Source: a bacterium (GTDB lineage: Bacteria > Zhuqueibacterota > QNDG01 > JAGLOF01). Taken from it: a stretch of 64,000 bases of DNA. Under the pieces are notes generated by a model. That model was not told the DNA's origin and did no database searches. It saw only the letters and a list, made by a program, of their open reading frames with translations. Of the stretch, positions 42,830 to 51,527 are shown one piece after another. The stretch's first letter is position 1, and every line of letters begins with the position of its first letter. A program made the position numbers and the translations under genes. The stretch spans positions 62,001 through 126,000 of the forward strand of contig JAFGRY010000008.1 in the NCBI GenBank assembly GCA_016934955.1, written 5' to 3'.

Positions 42830-44812
42830 ATGTTTACACCGGAAAAAATGGAACAGATCTATGTGCTGTTTTCCCGCCGTGACGTCACCGCGGTAGCGGA
42901 TGCCGTGGTGGGGCAGGGGAAACTGCAGATCGTCGATGCCGCCGAACTGGAGCAGTGGGCCGGCCATCTCGAAAAAGGCACCGCGGACGAGACGTCCCGG
43001 GCGCTGCAGGAGAGACAGGATCAGGTGCTGCAGCTCTTCCGGGGACTCCGGATCGATGAGGGACTCGCGGATGTACAGCCGGCTGAAGGCGGCCTGCCCG
43101 ATCTGGAATCACGGCTGCAGCGGATCCAGTCCCGCCTCGAGCATCTGCTGAAAGAGGAGGATGAGGCCGCCAGAGAGCTGGGAGAAGCCAGGGAGCTGCT
43201 GGCGCGCACCGGTGACCTCTCCGGGCTCGATGTCACCCTGGCGCGGGAAGGCGGATATGAGTATCTCGCGGTGGAGACCGGGCGGATCGCCGAAGAAAAC
43301 CTCGAGATCCTGCGCACCCGTCTGCAGCCCTTTCTTCATATTCTGGCACCGCTGGGAACATCGGGAGGACAGGTAACGCTGATGGTCATCGCCCTGAAGC
43401 GCGATCAGGGCAAACTCGCCAAGGCCCTCAGAGATTCCGGTTTTTCCCGGCTTGACCTGGGGAAAGCGCCTGCCGTCCTTTCGCCGCAGTGGCTCGACAC
43501 CCTCAGAAAAAGAGAAACCGAGGCCCGGCAGAAACTAGATGACCTGCTGGAGACAAAAAAGCGGCTGCGGGCCGATGAATCGCAATTTCTCAAGTCGTTA
43601 CTCTACCGGATACGGCGTGACCGGATGAAGAGCCAGATTCTCACCTATTTCCGCAGGACCGAATCCACGTTCCTGCTTTCGGGATGGATTCCCTCCCGCG
43701 ACAAGGCCTCGTTCGTCACCGCGGTGAAACGGGCCACCAAAAACCGCTGCATTATCGAAGAACACGCGGCGGACACGCTCGCGGCGGTACGGAACGGCAG
43801 CGTCGAAGTGCCGGTGCAGATGCGAAACCCGCTGCTGCTCAGGCCCTTTGAACTGCTCACCACCGCCTACGGCATCCCCTCGTACCGCACCATCGACCCC
43901 ACACCGGTCATGGCGGTCAGCTTTCTCTTCATGTTCGGCATGATGTTCGGAGACGCGGGCCACGGACTGGTGCTGGCCCTCGCCGGTCTGCTGCTGGCCG
44001 GCCGCAGGCGGGCCGGTCAGACCATGCGGCAGGCCGGTCTGCTGCTTCTCTACGCCGGACTCTCCAGTATCCTCTTCGGTCTGCTGTTCGGCAGTGTTTT
44101 CGGAGTGGAGACATGGCTGCGTCCGCTCTGGGTGAGGCCGATGGATTCCATTACCTACCTTTTCAGGATAGTGATCTATTTCGGGATGGGAATGATCTTT
44201 CTCTCGATCGGGATCAATATCATCAACGGTATCCGCACCCGCGATATCGCCGGCTGCATATTCGACAAAGCAGGACTCCTGGCCGGCGTTCTCTACTGGT
44301 GCGGCATCGTGCTTGTCACCCGGCTGCTGGCGGGCAGGGCCGAGGCGGCGGGTGAGGTGCCGGCGCTCCCGGTTGTCCTCATGATCGGCTCCCTGGTGCT
44401 TCTCTTTCTTCGTGAACCCATTATGCAGCTGTTCAAAGGGAAAAAAGAACTGTTTCCCGAGGGTGCTGCCAGCGGTATCATGGGTGGGCTGGTGGAGCTG
44501 CTGGAGATATCGCTGGGATTCCTTTCCAACACCGTGTCGTTCATCCGTGTGGCCGCGTTCGGACTGGCCCATGCCGGCCTCTTCATGGCCATTTTCGCTC
44601 TTTCGGATTCGGCTAAAACGGTGGCCGGGGGTGTCGCGTCAGGGGTCATATTGATTTTCGGGAACATCCTGATTATTCTTCTCGAGGGACTGGTTGTTTC
44701 CATTCAGGCGGTGAGGCTTGAATTTTACGAATTTTTCAGCCGTTTCTTTTCCCCGGGAGGATCGGCCTACAGGCCGCTGAACCAGGAACTTGTGAGCGGT
44801 CCTCGTCATTAG
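42830..44812 (+). CDS. V-type ATPase subunit I (a-like)
   Basis: A 660-residue subunit with a soluble, coiled-coil N-terminal half (about 1-360) acting as stator. Its C-terminal half has about seven membrane helices forming the ion half-channels. The essential arginine is in FLSNTVSFIRVAAFGLAHAG. Other family blocks are FMFGMMFGDAGHGL and SSILFGLLFGSVFG, and the end is VVSIQAVRLEFYEFFSRFF. Of two nearby ATGs I take the second, 7 nt after TAGG. The first is 6 nt upstream. Confidence 0.92.
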   Translation: MFTPEKMEQIYVLFSRRDVTAVADAVVGQGKLQIVDAAELEQWAGHLEKGTADETSRALQERQDQVLQLFRGLRIDEGLADVQPAEGGLPDLESRLQRIQSRLEHLLKEEDEAARELGEARELLARTGDLSGLDVTLAREGGYEYLAVETGRIAEENLEILRTRLQPFLHILAPLGTSGGQVTLMVIALKRDQGKLAKALRDSGFSRLDLGKAPAVLSPQWLDTLRKRETEARQKLDDLLETKKRLRADESQFLKSLLYRIRRDRMKSQILTYFRRTESTFLLSGWIPSRDKASFVTAVKRATKNRCIIEEHAADTLAAVRNGSVEVPVQMRNPLLLRPFELLTTAYGIPSYRTIDPTPVMAVSFLFMFGMMFGDAGHGLVLALAGLLLAGRRRAGQTMRQAGLLLLYAGLSSILFGLLFGSVFGVETWLRPLWVRPMDSITYLFRIVIYFGMGMIFLSIGINIINGIRTRDIAGCIFDKAGLLAGVLYWCGIVLVTRLLAGRAEAAGEVPALPVVLMIGSLVLLFLREPIMQLFKGKKELFPEGAASGIMGGLVELLEISLGFLSNTVSFIRVAAFGLAHAGLFMAIFALSDSAKTVAGGVASGVILIFGNILIILLEGLVVSIQAVRLEFYEFFSRFFSPGGSAYRPLNQELVSGPRH

Positions 44813-44864
44813 TCAGAGCAGTGAAAACAGCACAGATCAGTACAGTCAGGGAGGATGCATCGAT

Positions 44865-45239
44865 ATGAACAATGCACAGACGTCGTTTCGAAAAACACTC
44901 ATCCGTTCCGGGATGATCATGGCAGTGATCGTATTCGTCGTGTTCGGTCTTACCGCCATCAGCAGTTACGCCCAGATGCAGGACCCCGGCAGCAGCCAGG
45001 CCGACAAGACGCTGCTTGATCCGGCCGTGGCAAAGTACGGGTTTCTCGCGGCCGCCATCGCTGTCAGTATCGGTTCGGTCGGCGGGGGAATCGCCGTCGG
45101 CTATGTCGGCGCCGCTGCCATGGGTGCCATCGGCGAAAAACCGGAACTGTCGGGGCGGGCGCTTATTTTCGTGGGCCTGGCCGAAGGAATCGCGATCTAC
45201 GGGCTGATCATCGCCATTATGATCCTGAACCGGCTCTAA
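44865..45239 (+). CDS. V-type ATPase subunit K (rotor-ring proteolipid)
   Basis: A 124-residue subunit. The N-terminal hydrophobic segment (about 15-33) ends AISSYAQ and looks like a cleavable signal or an extra helix. A single hairpin of two helices follows: AAAIAVSIGSVGGGIAVGYVGAAAMGAIGEKPE and IFVGLAEGIAIYGLIIAIMIL. The ion-binding glutamate is E107. It is followed by glycine rather than serine/threonine. By the rule used for F-type rings this favours protons over sodium, but the rule is uncertain for V-type rings. Confidence 0.9.
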   Translation: MNNAQTSFRKTLIRSGMIMAVIVFVVFGLTAISSYAQMQDPGSSQADKTLLDPAVAKYGFLAAAIAVSIGSVGGGIAVGYVGAAAMGAIGEKPELSGRALIFVGLAEGIAIYGLIIAIMILNRL

Positions 45240-45253
45240 CATCGGAGATTCCG

Positions 45254-45559
45254 GTGAAATTTTATATTATAGGCGATGAGGATACGGTGCTGGGGTTCAG
45301 ACTGGCCGGAATAGAGGGCAGGCATGTTGACACACCCGAAGAAGCACGGGAAGCCCTGGACGCGGCCTTTCACCTGGAAGATATCGGTATCATCGTCATC
45401 ACGGAACGCACCGCGCAATCAATACGCGAACAGGTGGACAGGTATACCTACACCACCACCTTTCCCCTGATCATCGAGATTCCCGACCGTCTCGGTCCCC
45501 TGGAGGGCCGGGGTTCGATCAGGGAAATGATCCGCGCCGCGGTCGGTGTGCATCTATAA
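45254..45559 (+). CDS. V-type ATPase subunit F
   Basis: A 101-residue central-stalk subunit. The opening FYIIGDEDTVLGFRLAGIEGRHV, then DIGIIVITERTAQSIREQVD and the late FPLIIEIPD are the standard AtpF/NtpG motifs. Translation starts at GTG after a GGAG site, 14 nt beyond the ring gene. Confidence 0.92.
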   Translation: MKFYIIGDEDTVLGFRLAGIEGRHVDTPEEAREALDAAFHLEDIGIIVITERTAQSIREQVDRYTYTTTFPLIIEIPDRLGPLEGRGSIREMIRAAVGVHL

Positions 45560-45571
45560 TGAGGACAGGAT

Positions 45572-46210
45572 ATGGAACCCGACGCTCCTCCTGCTGAAAA
45601 ATTGTGCGATGAGATACGCGATCAGTCTCAAAAAGACGCCGACGCTGTTCTGGAACAGGCGCGAAAAGAGAGCGCGCGCCTGATCGAAGAGGCCCGGAAG
45701 CGGGCCGGTGCGGCGCGGGCGGAGGTTCTGGAAAAAGCCGCCGCCCAGGCCGAGGCCGCCCGAAAACGGATTTTGTCGGGAGTGCATCTGGAAATCAAAA
45801 AGCGGCGCATGGCCGCGCAGGAGACTGTGATTACCGATACGGTGGAACATCTCCGGAAGAAACTGCTCGATTTCCGGAAGAGTGACGAATACGGCGATTT
45901 TCTCGATGGAATGATCGCCGAGGGCGCGGCTTCCCTGAACGGAGGCCGGCTGCTCATCACGGCGGGGGACCGGGAACGGACGCTGCTGAGCGGACAACGC
46001 CTGAAGCGAATCACCGCCGGCCTGAAAAAACAGTATGCGGACATTGAGCTGTCTCTCGCGGACGATGCGCTCACGGAAGCCGGCGTTGTCATGGTGACCG
46101 CAGACGGGCGCATGCGGTTCGACAATCGTTTTTCAACCCGCCTGCAGCGTATGGATCACTCTATCCGTCTGCAGGTGTCCAGGTTTCTCGAAGAAGCTGC
46201 CGGCAGGTAA
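45572..46210 (+). CDS. V-type ATPase subunit E
   Basis: A 212-residue peripheral-stalk subunit. Residues about 5-90 form a long charged coiled coil (ARKESARLIEEARKRAGAARAEVLEK). The C-terminal globular domain ends AGVVMVTADGRMRFDNRFSTRLQ, which matches subunit E (GGVVVxxxDGxIxxxNTxexR). Together with the small H/G-like coil it should form the stator. Confidence 0.9.
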   Translation: MEPDAPPAEKLCDEIRDQSQKDADAVLEQARKESARLIEEARKRAGAARAEVLEKAAAQAEAARKRILSGVHLEIKKRRMAAQETVITDTVEHLRKKLLDFRKSDEYGDFLDGMIAEGAASLNGGRLLITAGDRERTLLSGQRLKRITAGLKKQYADIELSLADDALTEAGVVMVTADGRMRFDNRFSTRLQRMDHSIRLQVSRFLEEAAGR

Positions 46211-46258
46211 AAACAGTGAGCGGCAGGATTCGGAACCTGAAAGCTGAAGGAGTTGCAG

Positions 46259-48037
46259 TTGTTTGAGGAAATAGGAAAGGTACACCGGGTGCTGGGGCCG
46301 GTGGTGCAGGCCCGCGGCGTTACCAGAGCGCACATGCTCGAGCTGGTGGAGGTGGGCGAAGACCGGCTCATCGGTGAGATCGTCCGTCTCGAAGGAGACC
46401 GGCTCACGATTCAGGTGTACGAAGATACCACGGGACTTGCTCCCGGCTCGGCCGTTTACGGGTCCGGCATGCCGCTTTCCGTCGAGCTGGGGCCGGGACT
46501 CATCGGCTCCATCTATGACGGTGTTCAGCGCCCTCTGGAAGAGATCAAGAAGGTTTCGGGGGAATTTATTCAGCGGGGCGTCAGGGTGCCGCCGCTGAAC
46601 AGAGAGAAAAAGTGGCATTTTGTGCCCCAGGTGTCCGGAGGCGATTCCGTGCAGGCGGGCCAGGCCCTCGGCATCGTGCAGGAAACGGAACATATTGTAC
46701 ACCGCCTGCAGGTTCCCCCCGGAATTTCGGGAACGGTGCGAGAGATCGCCGGGGAAGGGGATTATACGGTTGAGGAGACGATCTGTGAGCTGAAGACGGA
46801 GAAGGGGAGCGAAACGCTGTCGATGATCCAGCGCTGGCCGGTCCGGCAGGGGCGGCCCTTCCGGGAGAGACTGGCCTCCACCGCTCCGCTCATTACGGGT
46901 CAGCGGGTGATCGACACCCTGTTTCCCATAGCCAGGGGCGGTACGGTAGCGGTCCCCGGCGGATTCGGCACCGGCAAGACCATGGTGGAACACCAGCTGG
47001 CGAAGTGGTCCAACGCCGATCTGGTGGTGTACATCGGCTGCGGAGAGCGGGGCAACGAGATGACCGACGTCCTGAAGGAATTTCCCCGGCTTGTCGATCC
47101 GCGAACCGGGCGTCCCCTCATGGAGCGTACCGTACTCATCGCCAACACTTCAAACATGCCGGTCGCGGCCCGGGAGGCGTCCATTTATACCGGCATCACC
47201 ATGGCCGAGTATTACCGTGATCAGGGCTACCATGTAGCGGTGATGGCGGACTCCACGTCTCGCTGGGCGGAAGCGCTGCGGGAACTTTCCGGACGCATGG
47301 AAGAGATGCCGGCCGAGGAAGGGTTCCCGGCCTACCTGCCGACGCGGCTGGCCGAGTTTTATGAACGGGCCGGCCTGGTGAGCACACTGGACGAGAGCGA
47401 GGGGTCCGTGACCATCGTGGGCGCGGTGTCGCCTCCGGGCGGTGATTTTTCAGAGCCGGTGACCCAGCACACGAAACGGTTCATCAGGGCCTTCTGGGCC
47501 CTGGACCGTGACCTGGCCAATGCCAGGCACTATCCCGCCATATCCTGGCTGGATTCCTATTCCGAATATGTGGATGAGGTCGCATCATGGTGGGAGGAGC
47601 AGGGTGATCCGGAATGGAGCACCCTGCGCCATGAAATTCTTGATCTGCTGCAGCAGGAGTCCCGTCTGCAGCAGGTGGTAAAGCTGGTGGGGGCGGACGT
47701 GCTGCCGGACAGGCAGCGGTTCATTCTCGAGGTCTGCCGTATATTCAAGAATACCTTCCTGCAGCAGTCGGCGTTTGACAAAGTCGACACCTACTCCACC
47801 GTCGACAAGCAGGTAAAAATGCTGCGTATCATCGTCATGTATTACCGTCTGGGTAAAGAGGCCATTGAAAAAGGGGCCACCCTGATGAAAATCCGGCGCA
47901 TGAAGGTGACCGGAGAAATCACCCGTATGAAGTTCAGCATTCCCAATGAGGAGAGCGACAAACTTGACAGTCTCGGGGAGAGGCTGGAACGGGAAATGAG
48001 ACAGCTGGGAAAGATCTATGAGCAATTCGAAACGTGA
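46259..48037 (+). CDS. atpA: V-type ATPase catalytic subunit A
   Basis: A 592-residue catalytic subunit. The P-loop is GGFGTGKT near residue 237, and the catalytic glutamate is in GERGNEM. The long non-homologous insert lies ahead of these (about 110-190), as is usual for subunit A. Other motifs are [14 protein letters not shown] and [14 protein letters not shown] chose the second TTG, 6 nt after AAGGAG; the first TTG directly abuts that site. The gene overlaps subunit B by 20 nt. Confidence 0.95.
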   Translation: MFEEIGKVHRVLGPVVQARGVTRAHMLELVEVGEDRLIGEIVRLEGDRLTIQVYEDTTGLAPGSAVYGSGMPLSVELGPGLIGSIYDGVQRPLEEIKKVSGEFIQRGVRVPPLNREKKWHFVPQVSGGDSVQAGQALGIVQETEHIVHRLQVPPGISGTVREIAGEGDYTVEETICELKTEKGSETLSMIQRWPVRQGRPFRERLASTAPLITGQRVIDTLFPIARGGTVAVPGGFGTGKTMVEHQLAKWSNADLVVYIGCGERGNEMTDVLKEFPRLVDPRTGRPLMERTVLIANTSNMPVAAREASIYTGITMAEYYRDQGYHVAVMADSTSRWAEALRELSGRMEEMPAEEGFPAYLPTRLAEFYERAGLVSTLDESEGSVTIVGAVSPPGGDFSEPVTQHTKRFIRAFWALDRDLANARHYPAISWLDSYSEYVDEVASWWEEQGDPEWSTLRHEILDLLQQESRLQQVVKLVGADVLPDRQRFILEVCRIFKNTFLQQSAFDKVDTYSTVDKQVKMLRIIVMYYRLGKEAIEKGATLMKIRRMKVTGEITRMKFSIPNEESDKLDSLGERLEREMRQLGKIYEQFET

Positions 48038-49421
48038 TCTCTTTAAAAATCGTGAGTATCAGGGCATCGACCGTATTACGGGGCCGCTCATTTTCATAGA
48101 TCATATTCACGATGTGGGGTACAACGAACTGGTGGAGATACGGACCGGTGACGGTGAAATGCGCCTCGGCATGGTGCTGGAAGCGGCGGAAGGGGCGGCG
48201 GTGGTCCAGGTGTTCGAAGGGACGTCCGGTCTCTCCCTGCAGGAGACCCGGGTGCAGTTCCGGGGCGAACCTCTCAGACTGCCGGTTTCCGCCGGGATGC
48301 TGGGACGCGTGTTCGACGGATTGGGGCGGCCCATTGACGGCGGGTCGCTGCCGGTGGCCGAGGAGTACTGGAACGTCAACGGCGTACCCATCAATCCCAC
48401 TTCCCGCACCTATCCGACAAAGTGCATTCAAACCGGCATCTCAGCCATCGACGGCATGAACACCCTGGTGCGGGGACAGAAGCTCCCCGTGTTCAGCGGG
48501 TCCGGGCTGCCCCACAACCGGGTCGCGGCCCAGATCGCGCGCCAGGCGGCCATTATCGGCGAGGACGTCTCTTTCGCCATCGTATTCGCCGCCATGGGCG
48601 TGAAGCATGATGTCGCCCGTTTCTTCATTCGAAATTTTGAAGAGACCGGAGTGCTGGAAAACGTGGCCCTGTTTCTCTCGCTTGCCGACTCACCCTCGGT
48701 GGAACGGCTGATGACGCCGCGCACCGCCCTGACAATGGCCGAGTTCCTCGCGTTCAGGCAGGACATGCATGTGCTCGTCATCATGACCGATATGACCAAC
48801 TACTGCGAGGCCCTGCGGGAAATTTCCACAATCCGGGGTGAGATCCCCTCGCGCAAGAGCTATCCCGGATATCTTTATTCAGACCTCGCTTCCCTCTATG
48901 AGCGGGCCGGGATGGTGGAGTCTTCCCGGGGATCCATCACCCAGGTGCCCATACTGACCATGCCCAACGACGATATCTCGCATCCGGTCCCGGACCTGAC
49001 CGGCTACATTACGGAAGGGCAGATCGTGCTGGAGCGGGAACTGTTTCAGAAAGGCGTCTATCCTCCCATAGCGGGGCTTCCTTCCCTGTCCCGTCTCATG
49101 AAAGACGGCATCGGGGAGGGCATGACCCGGGAAGACCACGCCCATATTGCCAGCCAGCTGTTTGCCGCCTATGCCAAGGTGAAGGATGTGCGGGCCCTGG
49201 CTTCGGTCATCGGAGAGGAAGAGCTGACGCCCCTCGATCACACCTACCTGGAATTCGGTGATACCTTCGAGCGGCACTTCCTCTCACAGCGGGAGGATGA
49301 AAACCGCACCATGGAACAGACCCTTGACCTGGGCTGGAAAATGATCTCGATGCTGCCGAAGGAAGAACTGAACCGAATTACGGATGAGGAGCTGTCAAAA
49401 TATTATGTGCACGCTTCCTGA
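48018..49421 (+). CDS. atpB: V-type ATPase regulatory subunit B
   Basis: A 467-residue non-catalytic subunit paired with A in the hexamer. It lacks a functional P-loop: the position has [15 protein letters not shown]. Typical B motifs are [33 protein letters not shown], and [30 protein letters not shown]. It starts within the last 20 nt of subunit A. Confidence 0.95.
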   Translation: MSNSKRDLFKNREYQGIDRITGPLIFIDHIHDVGYNELVEIRTGDGEMRLGMVLEAAEGAAVVQVFEGTSGLSLQETRVQFRGEPLRLPVSAGMLGRVFDGLGRPIDGGSLPVAEEYWNVNGVPINPTSRTYPTKCIQTGISAIDGMNTLVRGQKLPVFSGSGLPHNRVAAQIARQAAIIGEDVSFAIVFAAMGVKHDVARFFIRNFEETGVLENVALFLSLADSPSVERLMTPRTALTMAEFLAFRQDMHVLVIMTDMTNYCEALREISTIRGEIPSRKSYPGYLYSDLASLYERAGMVESSRGSITQVPILTMPNDDISHPVPDLTGYITEGQIVLERELFQKGVYPPIAGLPSLSRLMKDGIGEGMTREDHAHIASQLFAAYAKVKDVRALASVIGEEELTPLDHTYLEFGDTFERHFLSQREDENRTMEQTLDLGWKMISMLPKEELNRITDEELSKYYVHAS

Positions 49422-49468
49422 TCAGGCGGCCGTTTTTCGGCGCTGCCTGAACCATACGAAGGATTGAG

Positions 49469-50098
49469 ATGGCACGTTACCGGGTCGTACCGACGAAAAG
49501 TACCCTCATGCGCCTCAGAAGGGACCTGGGATTCGCCCGGGAGGGGTATGATCTGCTGGAACAGAAACGGCAGATCCTGGTGGTGGAACTTATGGGGCTG
49601 ATGGACAAGACAAGTGACGCCCAGGAAAAACTGGAGAAGGAGCTGCAGGAGGCGTTCCTGGCGCTGCGGAAAGCGGTGGTGCGCATGGGCCGGCGGCATG
49701 TGTCCGATGTGGCGCCGGCCGTCGGCATCGAATCCGATCTGACCATACAGATGCGCCGGGTTATGGGGGTCAATCTGCCGCAGGTAACCGTGAATATCGA
49801 AGACAACGCGCCGTACTTCAGTCCGGGGGAAACCTCTTTCTGGGTGGATGAGGCCATCTCCCGGTTCAAAGGGCTGCTGCAGGATCTGGCCACACTGGCG
49901 GAGCTGCGGATCTCCCTGAAGCGGCTGGCGGTGGAGGTCAAGAAAACCATGCGGAGGGTGAACGCTCTCGACAAGATTGCGATTCCTGATTATGAAGAAT
50001 CGATAAAATACATCGAGGACACGCTGGAAGAGAGTGAGAGGGAGACATTTGCGACGCTGAAAATAATCAAAGAAAGACTTGAGAAAAAGAAAGGGTGA
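49469..50098 (+). CDS. V-type ATPase subunit D (central shaft)
   Basis: A 209-residue, mostly two-helix coiled-coil protein that forms the rotating shaft. The N-terminus VVPTKSTLMRLRRDLGFAREGYDLLEQKRQIL and the C-terminal region VEVKKTMRRVNALDKIAIP, with KYIEDTLEESERETFATLKIIKERL, match AtpD/NtpD. It is the last recognised ATPase subunit of the operon. Confidence 0.95.
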   Translation: MARYRVVPTKSTLMRLRRDLGFAREGYDLLEQKRQILVVELMGLMDKTSDAQEKLEKELQEAFLALRKAVVRMGRRHVSDVAPAVGIESDLTIQMRRVMGVNLPQVTVNIEDNAPYFSPGETSFWVDEAISRFKGLLQDLATLAELRISLKRLAVEVKKTMRRVNALDKIAIPDYEESIKYIEDTLEESERETFATLKIIKERLEKKKG

Positions 50099-50101
50099 AC
50101 C

Positions 50102-50593
50102 ATGACAGCCAATGGTCCGATGAAACGAATCCTCCTGTATGTGGACGGCTCGGAACAGTGTATTACAGCGGCTCAGTATGGAATCGCCTTGGCACACCAT
50201 ACCGGAGCGGAGTTGTTCGCCGTGTATGTGATCAATGCCAGTGTCCTTGACGAGCTGGTAAGGGCGCGCATTTTCATCAAAATGGAAGAGATGGATTATC
50301 TGCAGGATCTTGAGCAGGACGGCAAACGCTATTTGCATTACATTGCGGGACTGGCCCGGGAGAAGCAGGTGCAGGTGTCCACAGAGCTCGTCAAGGGAGT
50401 GGTCAACAAAGAGGTGATTAAAAAAGTGGAAGAACTGGAGGTCGATCTGCTCATTATGGGTGAGCTCGAACCGGTGCTTTCACGTTCCGACACGTTCCAT
50501 GATGAAGCTGAATTGATTTTCAGAAAAGCGACATGTTCGGTGCTTGTGGTGAAAGACGCGAATCATGTGGAATCGTTGTTTGCAACGCTGTAA
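50102..50593 (+). CDS. UspA-like universal stress protein
   Basis: A 163-residue Usp-fold protein (RILLYVDGSEQCITAAQYGIALAHHTGAELFAVYVI, late LLIMGELEP and ATCSVLVVKD). The ATP-binding motif GxxG-x9-G(S/T) seen in many Usp proteins is not obvious, so it may not bind ATP. It begins 3 nt after subunit D, so it is almost certainly in the same operon. A second ATG 18 nt inside (MKRILLYVDG) is also a candidate. It could modulate the ATPase, but this rests on position only. Confidence 0.8.
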   Translation: MTANGPMKRILLYVDGSEQCITAAQYGIALAHHTGAELFAVYVINASVLDELVRARIFIKMEEMDYLQDLEQDGKRYLHYIAGLAREKQVQVSTELVKGVVNKEVIKKVEELEVDLLIMGELEPVLSRSDTFHDEAELIFRKATCSVLVVKDANHVESLFATL

Positions 50594-50632
50594 CACCGTC
50601 ATCAGTGTACGAATTGCGAGGAGGACTGCTCA

Positions 50633-51085
50633 ATGAGACTCTCAGATTTTCTCTCTGAAGAGACAATTACCACTAATGTGCAGAGTGCCGATAAAGAAAC
50701 GATCATCGATCAGCTGCTTGACCTGTGCGTGCATACCGGCGCGGTGCTGGACCGGGAAACGGTGCGGCGGGATGTGCTCAAACGCGAGGAGCTCATGAGT
50801 ACGGGACTCGAGGGAGGTGTGGCTGTGCCGCATGCCAAAACCGGTGCGGTCGGCAGCCTGACCATGGCCCTGGGGATTGCCCGGGACGGGATAGACTTCG
50901 ACTCGGCGGACGGCAAGCCCTCCACGGTTTTCTTTTTTATCCTGGCCCCGGAATCAGAGGCCGGAAAAAACGTGCAGCTGCTGGCCCAGATCGCACGGCT
51001 GACCAGAAACAGTGCATTATGCAGCAGACTGGTGCACGCTTCCACGCCCCGGGAGGCACTGAAGGTGATCCGGGATGCGGAATGA
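50633..51085 (+). CDS. PTS EIIA-like (fructose/Ntr-type) protein
   Basis: A 150-residue stand-alone EIIA domain. The phosphorylatable histidine is H67 in GGVAVPHAK, the family's signature site. LLDLCVHTGAVLDRETVRRDVLKREELMSTGLE and the late LAQIARLTRNSALCSRLVHA complete the domain. No EI, HPr, EIIB or EIIC genes are in the window, so a regulatory role like that of PtsN is more likely than sugar transport. It lies 40 nt after the Usp-like gene with an AGGAGGA site. Confidence 0.85.
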   Translation: MRLSDFLSEETITTNVQSADKETIIDQLLDLCVHTGAVLDRETVRRDVLKREELMSTGLEGGVAVPHAKTGAVGSLTMALGIARDGIDFDSADGKPSTVFFFILAPESEAGKNVQLLAQIARLTRNSALCSRLVHASTPREALKVIRDAE

Positions 51086-51527
51086 AACGGAGGGATGCAC
51101 TGTCGTGATCTGTTATGGCTGTGGGTGGGGAATAGCCATCCGGATGCTGTAAGTCGCCAACGGAGGATACGAAATACACGAAAAAGAGAAATAAAAGAAA
51201 GAAGCATGGCGGAACAGAAGAAAAGTTGCGATGAGATGGGAAAAATACCGACAAGCTAATTCGTACCCCTCTGCATTGTTTTCGTGTTTTCTCCAGCAGC
51301 GATCCTGCCTGCCTGATTCGATGGTATCAGTATCGATCAAGGACTCTGCATGTATTTCTTTTTCATTATGATGAACATTTTTTGCTTTGTTTCGTATTTT
51401 TTTTGTGTCCTTCGCTGGAGGTTTAAAGGGTGGCAGAGATGGGGGCCGGGTATCTTTTTTTCTTGGAATTCTTGACAATTTATAATACATTTAATATTAA
51501 CGTTTTACCAGAATTCCGGAGTATCTT
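51086..51527. other. 442-nt intergenic spacer, AT-rich, no gene seen
   Basis: It contains CGAAATACACGAAAAAG (about 51170-51186) and, about 200 nt later, a degenerate complementary tract TTTCGTATTTTTTTTGTGTCCTTCG (51390-51414). The promoter of the next gene is at the right end. Short open frames on both strands look spurious. Confidence 0.55.
51472..51500 (+). promoter_or_regulatory. Promoter of the TPR lipoprotein/polysaccharide region
   Basis: TTGACA (51472-51477), a 17-nt spacer and TATTAA (51495-51500) lie 27 nt before the TTG start. Because the following genes are closely spaced, this may drive expression far into the sugar locus. Confidence 0.65.

Noticed and set aside
43598-44572. Long minus-strand open frame opposite V-ATPase subunit I
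   Set aside because: It has shadow-type composition, and the plus strand is an unmistakable subunit I.
51481-51486. TATAAT as the -10 box of the TPR lipoprotein promoter
   Set aside because: It lies only 3 nt after the TTGACA; TATTAA at 51495 gives the correct 17-nt spacing.
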